Below are positions 22,589 through 32,609 of a stretch of DNA of 64,000 nt, piece after piece. The stretch spans positions 596,961 through 660,960 of the forward strand of contig CACRXP010000147.1 of assembly GCA_902702965.1 (NCBI GenBank), read 5' to 3'. Position numbers and translations under genes: made by a program. Source of the DNA: Spirometra erinaceieuropaei. Its lineage: Eukaryota > Platyhelminthes > Cestoda > Diphyllobothriidea > Diphyllobothriidae. Position 1 is the stretch's first letter, and each line of letters opens with the position of its first letter. The notes beneath the pieces were generated by a model. The model made no database searches. It was not told the DNA's origin and saw nothing but the letters and a program-made list of their open reading frames with translations.

Positions 22589-22886
22589 TCGACAAAAAAG
22601 CCTCCTCAGTGAGCAAGAAAAGATTAACCTGCAGTCGCAGAGGGAACGACCTGTCCAAAAGACCCTGCCCGTCGCCACTTGCCTGTCGAAAGGCGCCGTT
22701 GCGGACGCGGCTACGGTGACCATACCTGATCTACAACCCTCGGATTGGCTGGGCGCAGAGCAACTCACTGAATTTATGACAGGATTTTCGGACAGGTTCA
22801 CCAGTGGACTTCCAATTTCTCCAGTCTTTCTTCTTGCCCGCTTCTCGACGGCCGTCGCTAAATGCCTAAATCCCATTTCTGGGGAG
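22589..22886 (+). CDS. FAF1: FAF1-like exon leading into the UAS domain
   Basis: FAF1 is a multidomain ubiquitin-binding adaptor (UBA, two ubiquitin-like, UAS and UBX domains) that works with the p97/VCP segregase. The frame is open from 22572 after a TGA. The acceptor AAAATCAG at 22588 gives this start, but an in-phase alternative at 22634 (AACCTGCAG) would fit the preceding phase-0 exon better. The donor GGGGAG|GTGAGG at 22886 is clear. Residues run from a Gln/Glu-rich helix (SEQEKINLQSQRE) to AEQLTEFMTGFSDRFTSGLP and ISPVFLLARFSTAVAKCLNP. This parallels the FAF1 segment with an F..EFS.RYG..HPVFF.GSL..A pattern directly before its thioredoxin-like UAS core. The next exon continues the alignment exactly across the splice. 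The minus-strand ORF here is a shadow. Confidence 0.65.
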
Positions 22887-22989
22887 GTGAGGTTCCAGTT
22901 TCACAGCGCAATATTTTATTTGTCTCTTCGCCAAGGTGGAGGCGTCAGGTGCATTCAAAGACTGAAGATGTTTTGACTGCTCTGACTCG

Positions 22990-23370
22990 TTAATATCGAA
23001 TGCCTGTTGGACACGGGAATAAGAGTTCCCAGTACTACGGGTGCGCTTGTGCTAAATTCCGGGGTGTAACCAATCCCATGTCCTTACCTTGAAACTAACC
23101 TTAACCATGATATCAAATTTCCTAGACGCAACTCAGACCCAAAACTTAGGCCCCTTAACCCAAACCCTAGACACAGCCCTCTCGCTGCTCACCCTTACAC
23201 TTTCCTCCCCCCAACCCTAACTGCGACCTGAATCTGAACTCTCTTGCACCTAAATCTGACCATAGCACTAATCCCAACCCCAATTATGACCTTTATAGTC
23301 CTAACTTTATCGGCAACTCTAATCCTATCCTTCCTCTGGAATTTAGCGTAAAGCCACCGGTAATAGAGGG
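22990..23370 (+). repeat. Degenerate CCCTAA/CCTTAACC array
   Basis: About 250 nt of imperfect CCTAAC/CCCAACCC units, ending GCCACCGGTAATAG. The same terminal block follows similar arrays near 4730 and 9925. No ORF. Confidence 0.55.
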
Positions 23371-23719
23371 AGGGGGGGCACTTAGAACCGCGTCTTGCTG
23401 GAATTCGATGTTAGGAAGATACGCACTGTATTTGAAAATTATTATTCTGAGACAGTCCAAAAGTGCAGCAGAAAAAAAACAGGGCATGCTTTTTCTTCTT
23501 CAGTTTTTCGATATGCAACAAACGTTTTGTGGTGTCCGTTTGGCTACTTCATTCTGTCATGAGCCAGGGGAGACGAGGGCGATGCATACGTGTTTAAGGA
23601 GAATATCTGCGTAAAGTCTCTGTTATTTAAGTGATTATTTTTGTTCAAAACGCAATTTTGTTGACATTATTCTTTAACGCGGAAAACGCCCAGGTTTCTC
23701 CGCAATCGAACACAAATAC

Positions 23720-24010
23720 AAACATAGGTCAGATGTGGTTATGTAGCCCCACCTGAAGTAAACAAACTCTAGCCACCTACAATACGAGACCGGTGATAAT
23801 GGGGGGTTTTATAGGTGGGGTCGGGGGACGCACAGTCGATGAGGTAGAGTAGTTGTATGCAGAAGAAAAGTTATTGGGAATGCGCGGCTGCACTTTAAGT
23901 GGTTGAGGAATAGTTGCCCAAACCTCTAACACCTTACTATAACCCCTAACTTCAACCCAACAGTATTGTGTCTACCAGGTGGGGCTTCATAATTATATTC
24001 TACCCGAATA
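23720..24010 (+). repeat. Family B repeat, second copy
   Basis: Collinear with 4660-4990: GGTCAGATGTGGTTATGTAG, AGCCACCT, GGTGATAATGGGG, GTAGAGTAGTTG, AGTTATTGGGAATGCGCGG, TGGTTGAGGAATAGTTGCCC, a short decayed CCCTAAC array, then CAGTATTGTGT. It is slightly shorter in the array. Confidence 0.65.
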
Positions 24011-25600
24011 TTTATGTACTAAAGAGGCATTTTTTGGTTTTTTATAGAGAGAAGGCAATTAAACGTCATGCGTTTTTAGATTACTGTTGGCAATAGTGCT
24101 TTACTAGCATTCGTATCTTAAAAAAACAAAAAAACATAAAATCGCTGCCTAAATCACGAATCCGAAAAGGGATTTGACCACCAAAATAGTCATGGGAGTT
24201 GCATGCAGTGTCCATTAAGATCGTAGTTTCATTGTCTGAGGTTCCACAGATGTTTTGTTGAATAGCAATCAAAAGACATCGATATTGCATAATGGTTGCG
24301 TTTTGATGGATAGAGGTGATAAAGTAAGGGACCTGCTGAGGTGTTTATTCAGACTGAGGGTAAAGCGACGCGCTTAAAATTGACCCACAATCCGATGATT
24401 TCACCCCGGCCCTCTTTGTCAGTACACAGAGAACGAACCTTGCAAAATAGATCAGGCGTGCAAAAAAACTGGAAAATTGGCACCGTTCTCAAGGAAATTC
24501 TACTGGACAAAGCGGTGCAGAAAAAATAATTTAAAAGGACATTTTTCGATTAACTGGATCGATGGTTAAAACTCTTTCCGCTTTGATCTATAGGCGGTCA
24601 ATATGATGCTTGACGAGCTATTTAATGAAGATATGGTTATTTTGTCATAGGAAACAAACAGGCCAACAAGTATGCTTTGAATCAGTAAATAATAAACTAA
24701 AGCAAAACAGAGATCATAACAGACGATGATCTAGCACTCAGGTTTCACCTCAGAAATGTTGATACAAACTTTTACTCCCACACAATAGTAATTGGCAGGG
24801 CTTTGACATAGTTAGTAACATTAGGCGCCAGAAACCGCTCCTCATCGATTTCCTGAACAGTATACTGTCGTTGAATTTGTTTGCTGATAAAGTTAAATAA
24901 TGGCAGACACATTTCGCATGTAGGGTGCATTTCTTAATTCAGACAATATTAAATGTAAATAATGTGTAAAACTGTCTTTCTGGCATGTACCCATTTTTGT
25001 GCATCTAATAAACAATGATTTCTAAGAGTACGGCCGAATATTCTTTGAGCACAGCCGGGTCGTGACTGTTTCTCCTAATAACTGCCGGTTGAAAATTTGA
25101 GAAATCCGAGATTAACCCAGACATGAAACTGACTACCAAATTAAGTGCAGTCGAGAAATGAATAAACTAGGACGTTTTGAATTTACAGGATATGATTCAC
25201 ATTATGTGACAGGTTTTCCTTCTTATTTAGAATTTAATGAGTTTAGTAATTTCCTCCCTCATGAAAGTGAGATGAGACGTCCTGCAACAGTGCCGGTGGT
25301 AGTTACTTGCTAAACAAATACCGACGACGTGAATTCGATTTTAGTTACCGTTGTTACTAAATTCATTACAGTAGTAGTTATTGAAGCGATCCCTGATTTA
25401 CGACCTCTTTCTGCTATGTATGTACTTGTATGGAGACAGACACAGTGGTGCGACGTCCACAGCTCATCTGTATCCTATTTGACTGTTGCCTCATCTAGAA
25501 GCTGGAAGATTTTACGAAGCAGGCAATTGGTTCCTTTTCCACTGACAACTTTAATACAGAAACTACTATTATTTATCGGCTCAAATCCCATTTACTGCGC
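24011..25600. other. Intron of the FAF1-like gene, no gene seen
   Basis: AT-rich with short ORFs only. It separates the two strongest exons by about 2.7 kb. Confidence 0.45.
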
Positions 25601-25615
25601 CCCTAAAAGTAGCAG

Positions 25616-26009
25616 TTGAAGCCGCTGCTCATGTACCTGCACGACGACGACGGCGTGGGTACACCGCACTTTGTCGCCAATGTGCTCTGTTCTCGCCGCT
25701 TCAACAATCGTCTATACGACGCCAACCTCATGGTCTGGCCGCTAGACCTGACGGGCGTGATGCGGCCACAACGAGTTTCTCGATCAGCTAAGCCTGCTCC
25801 AAAAACCGTGCAACCTGCACCTGTGCCCACAACTCGCAGCGCCTGGCAGCGCAGACAGCTGCTGCCGCAACCACGAGCCCGACAGACGCCTACAACCACC
25901 GCCGCTCCTGCCACCTCCGTCTCGCCCTCTCAGACGCGGCAGAGTTGCCGTAGTCGCTCCTCATGCGTGACGCCCCGTGCCAAGGTCCGGGAACAGCATT
26001 CGGTTCCAC
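25616..26009 (+). CDS. FAF1: FAF1-like exon, start of UAS domain, runs into assembly gap
   Basis: Acceptor AAAAGTAGCAG before 25616, entered in phase 0 and so joining cleanly to 22886. The first 47 residues carry KPLLMYLHDDDG, then FVANVLCSRRF, then NLMVWPLDLTG. This is the FAF1 UAS core pattern (LL.IYLHHD.S...NVFCS......Y....F..W.WDLT), the first strand and helix of the thioredoxin-like fold. After DLTG the frame stays open for another 84 codons to the gap at 26010. It turns into a Pro/Thr/Ser/Arg/Gln-rich tract (PAPKTVQPAPVPTT, PRARQTPTTTAAPATS) not present in typical FAF1. Either the exon carries a low-complexity insertion, or splicing occurs earlier (a GGC|GTGATG site lies at 25757). The remaining UAS and UBX parts are not seen. 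Confidence 0.65.
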
Positions 26010-26112
26010 NNNNNNNNNNNNNNNNNNNNNNNNNNNNNNNNNNNNNNNNNNNNNNNNNNNNNNNNNNNNNNNNNNNNNNNNNNNNNNNNNNNNNNNNNNN
26101 NNNNNNNNNNNN
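26010..26112. other. Assembly gap (103 N)
   Basis: Run of N inside the FAF1-like exon region. The frame that resumes at 26113 (EEMRKHDEWLVLEQRRYYG) is open for 40 codons, but its link to the exon before the gap cannot be tested here. Confidence 0.95.
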
Positions 26113-26639
26113 CGATGGCCCTGAAGAGATGAGGAAACATGATGAGTGGCTCGTTTTAGAGCAGAGAAGGTACTATGGGGAGAAACGAATGAAAAATAGA
26201 AACGGCTTTAAACAAAGGGACGGTACTGTATGAGGCATCTGTGAGAAGCAATAGCGTAAGCTTTTACAGGACGGATTTGGTGCTGACCTATTCAAGAACT
26301 ACAGTTTATGAGATCGTATAAAGTTAATCGCCAGTGGCCCATTGGAAGCTCTGCGCAATACCGCCATTTACGAAGTGCCGCAGGGCACGTTAAATGCGTT
26401 GTTGGCCCTAGTTGATCTTCCCTAATGGAGAGGAATTTAGTTTCGGTGATACCGACACTTGAAATCAAGGCAAGCACGGCTTATGCAAAGAAGCAGAAGT
26501 CGGCCGTCGCGTAAAAAGGGGGCAGTAAAGTTGTCAAGCGAGCTTCTTTACGCAAAAGAATTTAGAAGTTACTTTCAAAAGGAAGACAGAGCGCTATTTG
26601 TTGGCCGATACACCGGTGCACATGTGCTGTTTTAAAGTT

Positions 26640-26960
26640 AGTAGATACCATCCTAGCAGCAAAGGTACTACCTAAAAGCACAGACACGCGTATTTCTGCC
26701 GATGCATGGCACAGCTGCGAAAGGTTCGGTTCTTCAGTGGCTCCCCCAGCATTCTCCGTGGGTTTTCTGGTAGAAACTCCAGTTTAAAAGCTGTTGCCGT
26801 TTAATTTCCTAAGAGCTTAACGGCAAACTGGGATTAGATTAGTTTATACAAAGGTCTGTAGGCGCAGACCGAAATTTTGTGTACGAATATTTGGGCCGAC
26901 GTCCATCAGCCATAGCGGGATGATAGCGTAATGTTAATTAGCTACCGACAAGCAGCTAGC
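26640..26960 (+). repeat. Family G interspersed repeat
   Basis: AAAAGCACAGACACGCGT, TTTGCCGATG-like, a CCCCCAGC..TTCTC..GTGTTTTCTGGT block, TTTAATTTCCTA, and the ATATTTGGGC..CATCAGC block. The same order is seen at 41700-41965 and 60760-60960 (partial at 59615-59690). The CCGACA-GCAGCTAGCAG motif after it recurs at 60705. Class unknown. Confidence 0.55.
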
Positions 26961-27460
26961 AGTAAATCTGAGCGTTAGAAAATACAATACTAGCAATTTT
27001 GGCACACCTAAATCTTAGGATGAGGAAGAGCAGCCAGGTAGATAAACCTTGATTTAAGAGTCTCACTATCGATTTCATGTGTTCAAAATTGCGACCTTGT
27101 AAGATGCTATTTTGTGGACGTGAAAAAGTTTGACTAAAGCAAAATTTGAAAGCTTGAGCGAGGGTTTAACTGACACTGGGCTGTATTTCAAAAACCAACT
27201 GGGGTCACACTCTTATTTTCAAACGCCGGCACAAATATTTGGATAGCCCTATGACTATAAGGGACCTTCTGGGCGTCCTCATCCTTCGACAAAATAATTT
27301 GCGGTGCAACCTCCTGTGCACTGACATTTGTCAACTTTAACTTTCGTTTAATTGGTCAAATTGATTAAATCCAATTTGTCGAAATTGTGGGCAGAAAGGG
27401 TAGAGCCTTTGTTAGCGTGAGAAGTATTGTACAACATTATTAGGTTTGAAGAGAGTTTGT
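26961..27460. other. No gene seen
   Basis: Non-coding, between family G and the Gypsy relic. The short ORF at 27468-27710 may be part of the lost upstream region of the Gypsy element, but shows no gag or protease motif. Confidence 0.35.
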
Positions 27461-27939
27461 AAGGGTTTTGTTAGGACTACGAGATACAGCGTCGTATATG
27501 CTCGTTTATTATTGTTGTTGCATAGCTCGTAAACCTGAGGTAGACCAGGTAGTGTTTATAAAGTGCCGGCGGGCCCATCAGAAGAATCATAGCAAAGTCT
27601 ACTTGCAACTCACAGTTCTGGAACGAGGTTTCTGCAGAGGGCCAAATAACGAGAACGAAACCACAAAGCCCGCAGAGGCGCACTTTAAAAAAATGCATAA
27701 GGGAATATAGAAGTGGTTGTTGCAATGGAAATCGGAAATCAGATGCATTCAATGACCGATCGCACGAAATGCTATTCGACCTTTCTAATTGTGTCCCCTG
27801 TTAGGCAGGATTACTTACGTGGGATTATAACATTGGTTATCAAGCAGCATAGTCACAAGTTACTTCAGACATGCTAGTGCTAGGAGGAGCAAGAACGGTG
27901 CATGGCCATGGCCTATGGTGAAACGGCGACGTAATTACA

Positions 27940-28345
27940 CAAGACGCAAGGACCGATCTATTCAAGGCCTACTTATAAATTGAGGTAGACGAGAAATCGG
28001 GAAGAATTTTGATCATCGATACTCAAAAGAGGCTCTTCAGATGCACTCGTCTCAACTACGGCATGAAAATGGCACCTACTGTGTTCTAGAAGATCATGAG
28101 TACGACGCTTTTGAATGTCGCTTTTGCAAATCTGGACAATATTTTGGTTGTTAAAAGTTTGGAAAATAGCTGCCTTAAAAGTTGGACCAGGTTGCTGACA
28201 ACCTGACCGACTACGGCCTAAAGATTAGTATGGAGAAAAATGTATTCTTGCGAGGGGATATCCACTATTTCTGATTCATATTCAGCGAAAATGGACGTCG
28301 GCCTAACCTAAAGAGGTTGAATACACTCTCGACACAATGGAGTTG
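27940..28345 (+). pseudogene. Gypsy-type reverse transcriptase relic
   Basis: Decayed in several frames but in collinear order: DLFKAYL with IEVDEKS (the DL.KAY.QI.V.E block), LFRCTRLNYGMKMAPTVF (the LF...RLPFG...AP..FQ block), LDNILVV where the family has YLDDILV, and NLTDYGLKISMEKNVFLRGD with FSENGRRP. The YLDD motif is damaged and stops and frameshifts interrupt it. This is the pol gene of a Ty3/Gypsy LTR retrotransposon. It has no role for the cell now. Confidence 0.75.
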
Positions 28346-28960
28346 AAATTGTCTATGATGTTAGTCAGCTACTACGACCCCTTCATCATTGGGCTGCGCG
28401 GTTTAAAACCCCAGCCAGCCGACTTACGTGCAAGGACGTGGAGTTTGTATGGCCCTCAGAATGTCAAAACGCATTTGATGCGGTAAGGGCAAAGATAAGC
28501 GACTCGACTATACTACTGAACCTCGAGGCTGAGCAAGAAACTAGTGTCCAGGCAGAAGCCTTTGATTGTGTTTTTTTGCCGAGAGCTCTTTCAGAAGAAC
28601 TCTGATGAGAGAATATAAACAAAGGTGCATGTCGCCACTGGCGAAGGCAGGACGAAATTATAGTCAGCTGAAAAGCAGGCACCAGCCATCATCTTCGCTG
28701 TGCATTGATCCCACCTGTTTATTTATGGAGGGCCTCCCACTTTACACACTGATCCTCAACCTGTAAAATTCTTTTTGGGTGCTAATTGTGATGTTCTTCA
28801 CAACGTAGGCAAGGGTCTACAACGCGGAAGTACGATTTTTCTAAACTATGACTCTACGGTACATAATGTATCCACCCGGAGGGGTGGAAAACCTAGGGTA
28901 TTGTTTCGATTAGATGGAAGGTCAGAGGATCGCGAGGATGTCATACTCATTCAGGCGATG
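28346..28960 (+). pseudogene. Gypsy RNase H relic
   Basis: Continues the RT: LTCKDVEFVWPSECQNAFDA, then a degenerate RNase H with a YSQLK..APAIIFAV block, then FLGANCDVLHNVGKGLQRGS and NYDSTVHNVSTRRGGKP (in intact elements NYDF.V.Y......ADVLSR). At least one frameshift separates the blocks. Confidence 0.7.
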
Positions 28961-29319
28961 GCACAAGACCAAAAGGGCTTTGAATTAGTGGTTCGACAAA
29001 TTCTTCTTACGGCCAAACACATCAGAACAGCTGCTGCAGGGAATCGGATATTATAATAGATAAAGAATTTCATTTTGTGGGGCTAGCCAAACGAGAACAG
29101 GGTTCACCTGGCGATAAAATCACTCAAAAATTGCAAGGACAAGCTGTACAATGTACACGGATGTAAAAAGGTGGAATTTTAGTCCCTCGTCAATACCGCC
29201 AGCAGATTTTGCGTGGACCGCGCTCTGGACACTGAGGCATGAACTGCATAAAATAGTTGACGCACAGGCATGTTTATTGGGCCGACATCGATGTTGAGAC
29301 AGAAGTTTTTGCCAAGAAT

Positions 29320-29910
29320 TTTTGACCATGCGGACGTTTCGCGATGAACCCACCGAAAGTGCCGATCTTACCGTGGCTAGTGGTCATGAAATCGTGGAAC
29401 CGAGTGTCCCTAGACTATGCCGGATGTTCTTAGTGGTCGCCGACACATGGCCGAAATGGCCAGTTGTTCTAGAAGTCACGACAGCGATTATGGCGACCAC
29501 AATCAGGAAGTTGAATAAATTGGTCGCGCGTTATGGTGTTCCTACCGAAGTCGATACCGATGACGAAACTCAGTCTACGTCCTTTCTGTTCCAACAGTTT
29601 TACCAGAGATAGAATATTCGCCACAAAACATACCCACCTTCTCATCCCTAATCCCGTGGCCACTCTTAACGGTTCGTAAACAGGTTCAAGGGGGGGGGCA
29701 TAAGGAAGTTGTGGAACAGAGGGGTTAAGAAAGCATAATTTTTAGCCCACCGTACAACAACCAGAGCTGACTTTAGTGGCTACATCCCTGCGAAGCGCCT
29801 TCTCCGTCGAAAATTTCATATGAAGCTTCAATACCTGAAAACAGAGGCAAGGTTACCGGAGCTAAGCAAACGCTATTTCGAGGCGGTACAGAAGGTGCGC
29901 GTAAAGAATT
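29320..29910 (+). pseudogene. Gypsy integrase relic
   Basis: VVADTWPKWPVVLEVTTAI corresponds to the integrase core around its first catalytic Asp. KLVARYGVPTEVDTDDETQS corresponds to the second (intact elements have VTDNGTQF). HPRGH and RFVNRFKGG match HPQSNG..ER..., followed by HRTTTRADFSGYIPAKRLLR (the TYR.TP......P...L.GR block). One stop separates the core from the tail. The catalytic residues are only partly preserved. Confidence 0.7.
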
Positions 29911-30207
29911 ACAGAACTGATGAAGACTCATGGACAGAGGGTGTGACCTGAAGAGCCCGAGGCGTAGTTTTCGAGGTCGAAGTCACAGCAGGCATAAATA
30001 AAATGCATGCCAACCAGGTGAGACATCGAGCGGTCTAAGAAGCCACGATCGATCTGCTTTGTGAGATATTTGAACTCCCAGCGAGGAACTTAAAGTGCCA
30101 TCACCGACGATTTGAAAAGTTCAGAGAGAATAAAACCCCTCAAATGACTTGTTGTGGACCCAACAGAGAAGAAACACAAAGTCAAGTTTCAGAGAGCAGA
30201 AATGGTG

Positions 30208-30625
30208 CAGAGTCACGGCCTGTGGCGAAACGACGACGCGACCACGTGCCGTGAAGCCGGCCAAGCCGCATGACGCTTCTGCTCATCACGCCTGCGGCGG
30301 ATCGAATATCCGATATTTTCCCGCAAAGGATTCTCGCTGGCCAATCAACGGCCGCCAAGCGACAGGTCTGAGGGTTCTGGAAGGTTCGTCACGAGTTAGC
30401 GCGCGATAGACCGGAAAGTTCCAGAAAGCTGAGCAGACCAAACAAATAAGGCAAGTCTGGTTGAGGAAGGAAAGCCCGTGTTCGCAGGCTGTTAATAAAG
30501 TGCTTGTTTTCCGAACCGGCTCTCTTTCTGTCCCAACTACCTGTCGGGTCGTAACAGTAAGGATGCCGGCTTCCAAAGCGTTTCATTCTGGCGGGCTGCA
30601 AAGACCGCACTCGATAAAAGTGGCG
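30208..30625 (+). mobile_element. LTR-like segment downstream of the Gypsy relic
   Basis: A GC-richer block after pol with the layout of an LTR: promoter-proximal motifs at 30375-30450, a TATA-like AAATAAG at 30444-30450, AATAAA at 30494-30499, and an end at GGGTCGTAACA (30556), with CA as expected of an LTR end. The left end is not resolved. A 12-nt direct repeat GCAGAAATGGTG lies at 30196 and 30626. No second LTR is visible upstream, so this could be the 3' LTR of the relic or a separate element. Confidence 0.5.
30375..30426 (+). promoter_or_regulatory. Two perfect three-unit heat-shock elements
   Basis: TTCTGGAAGGTTC at 30375-30387 reads TTC-nn-GAA-nn-TTC, and GAAAGTTCCAGAA at 30414-30426 reads GAA-nn-TTC-nn-GAA. 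Both match the HSF-trimer binding consensus exactly and are 26 nt apart. The second ends 17 nt before the TATA-like AAATAAG. Confidence 0.6.
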
Positions 30626-30639
30626 GCAGAAATGGTGTG

Positions 30640-31380
30640 AAATTTTTTATCAGTTCCCGATGTTTTTATTGATTCAAATATATTTTATTGAAATGTGCGC
30701 AAAATATCCTTTTAGTATAAAATTATGTTTTGTTGAAGCTTTATGATGAAAGAAATGATACATTTCGATTTCAAATACCTTTTCAACTTGCGAATAATTG
30801 TGAGCCTGATTTGACGTTGAATTTTCGTTTGGCATATATATTCACCAAACTGTATACTTACTATATAGGAAAAATTAATCATCCTGCCATTCCGGTGTGA
30901 AGATACCATAAATTGGTACTAAAACTTCGCCACGAAGGTGGGCTTCATGAGTATGATTTTTAAACGGACTAATAAAATGCCATTTGACTGGACATTACAC
31001 GTAATAAATAATAATGTATGATATAATAAAATGCAAATTTTTAAGACTGAAAGATACCTTTTGTGTGTAGAGTTAAATGAAAGCGCGATTTATTAAGCAC
31101 GAGAACCGATATTTTACAAACGCGTTCTATGAAGTATATTTGAATTTATAAGAGCGTCAAGAACGAGTACAAAAATATACTGCTAAAGTATTCATTTTTT
31201 ATCGAGTGCGGATGTTGTCGGTGTTCTTTTAAAAGAAGGCATCCTATCCTGCCTGAAATATTTTAGGATTATGTTTCGTGCTAGTTAATCTCAGAACTCC
31301 ACTAAAGTACTCATTCCTAATCGAAGACAAATTTCAGAATTCCAGCTAGCATTTCTCGAGATCAATCACTGATTGCACTT
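30640..31380 (+). repeat. Diverged family D copy
   Basis: AT-rich. The right end (GAATTCCAGCTAGCATTTCT, CAATCACTGATTGCA) lines up with the right end of the 52325-53218 copy (GAATTTCGGTTAAAATTTTA). Left end not resolved. Confidence 0.35.
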
Positions 31381-32220
31381 ATCATGTCATGGCCCACCTA
31401 AACGCTTTATGAAAGGTATAGTGCACACGGATGAAGGCACACGTCGATCTGATTAGCATTCTAGAGCTTATTATTTACGACCATAGTAAAAACTGCGCAC
31501 AATCTTTGTTGCTCGGGGAGGAAGACGATTTTACGAGAACATGATAATGCTTAAAAGGAGAGCCATCTCAGCTACGACCGTTCGTCTCTCTCTTCCCCTT
31601 GTAGGTGCTTGCATGATAACCACCCTTAAAGTCAGAAAACAAAGTTGCCTTGTTTAGACGGTACACCAGACCGGAATGCGTCCTATCCGAGATGACACTT
31701 TCTTTTTTAGACCACTGATATTGTGACCTGCATTTTAAAACAAGACAGAATACAACAACAAATCCGCGAAGAAGTTACACAAATCCTTAGCGAAATTTTG
31801 CATAGAATAAGTTACTAATTCTGTTGTCGGTGGTTTAAATTAAGTTACTTGGCGAAAGATCTTGATTTGGTTACATTAAAATGTGGAATTTGGAAAACCA
31901 ATTGAAACCGTGAAGGGCTTCTTTGAGTAATTTCCTGTTTACAGGCTTACTGATCTTTTGCTGTGCCAGATGTGGCCTATACCGACTGCAAGACTTAACA
32001 GGCCTCGGATGACTTCTCAATGGCCGTAGAGAGTTTATGATTTCCCCAGCTGGAAGTGTAGCAAAAGGTGGCGTTTGAAACTGTTCGGAAATGAAAAAAG
32101 CTCTTTTAAGCCCAATAGCGCAGTTTTTAAATATACAATTTAAGGAAGACGTAGCCGGTTATGATATTAGACAGAGTAACGATGTATAAGTGAAGAAGTA
32201 GAGTCGAGCACCGGAACACT
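31381..32220. other. No gene seen
   Basis: AT-rich sequence upstream of the GIY-YIG relic. A reverse transcriptase would be expected here if the element were complete, and none is visible. Confidence 0.35.
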
Positions 32221-32472
32221 GTGCTTATTGTCCTGAGCTTTCACACTGGGCGCATGCTCGGATCGCGCATACACGAACATAAGCTGGCTGTGCGACAAGG
32301 CGACGCATTATCACAAGTGGTCGCTCTTACCCACGAAATGGGACATGAGTTTAACTTCGCAGTCACCAAAATAGTCGCCCACGCCGGAACCAAAACAGGC
32401 CAAGAATTGATTGAAGCCTGGGCCTCGGATGAAAACTCGGTCAATCGAATTATCGATCTGGCGCGGCATACA
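32221..32472 (+). pseudogene. GIY-YIG nuclease fragment, Penelope-like element type
   Basis: Residues include TGRMLGSRIHEHKLAVR, then EMGHEFNFAVTKIV, then LIEAWASDENSVNRIIDL. This is the downstream half of the GIY-YIG domain that flatworm Penelope-like retroelements carry (TGR.L..R..EH..A.R, H....GH.F....T.I, ..EAW.S..NSINR..DL), including the conserved Glu region. The GIY and YIG strands upstream are missing, and no RT lies in front, so it is a truncated copy. The frame runs on to 32607. The related minus-strand copy at 41215-41541 shows the family is interspersed. Confidence 0.6.
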
Positions 32473-32609
32473 GAACCCTGCGTAGTCACCTCCAGTCGTG
32501 CGCCGTCGGTCGATGATTGGCCTACGTGCCTTATAACCGTCGTCTGTTCTGCTGCTTCTACCTCTGACGATGGACTCGTGTACGAGTCTGAAAGCTCAGG
32601 GCAATAAAC

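Noticed and set aside
22502..22876. 124-codon minus-strand frame
   Set aside because: It is the antisense shadow of the FAF1-like exon, which has splice sites and a domain match on the + strand.
25603..25914. 103-codon minus-strand frame rich in Ala, Arg, Cys and Gly
   Set aside because: Antisense shadow of the UAS exon in GC-rich sequence; no independent signal.
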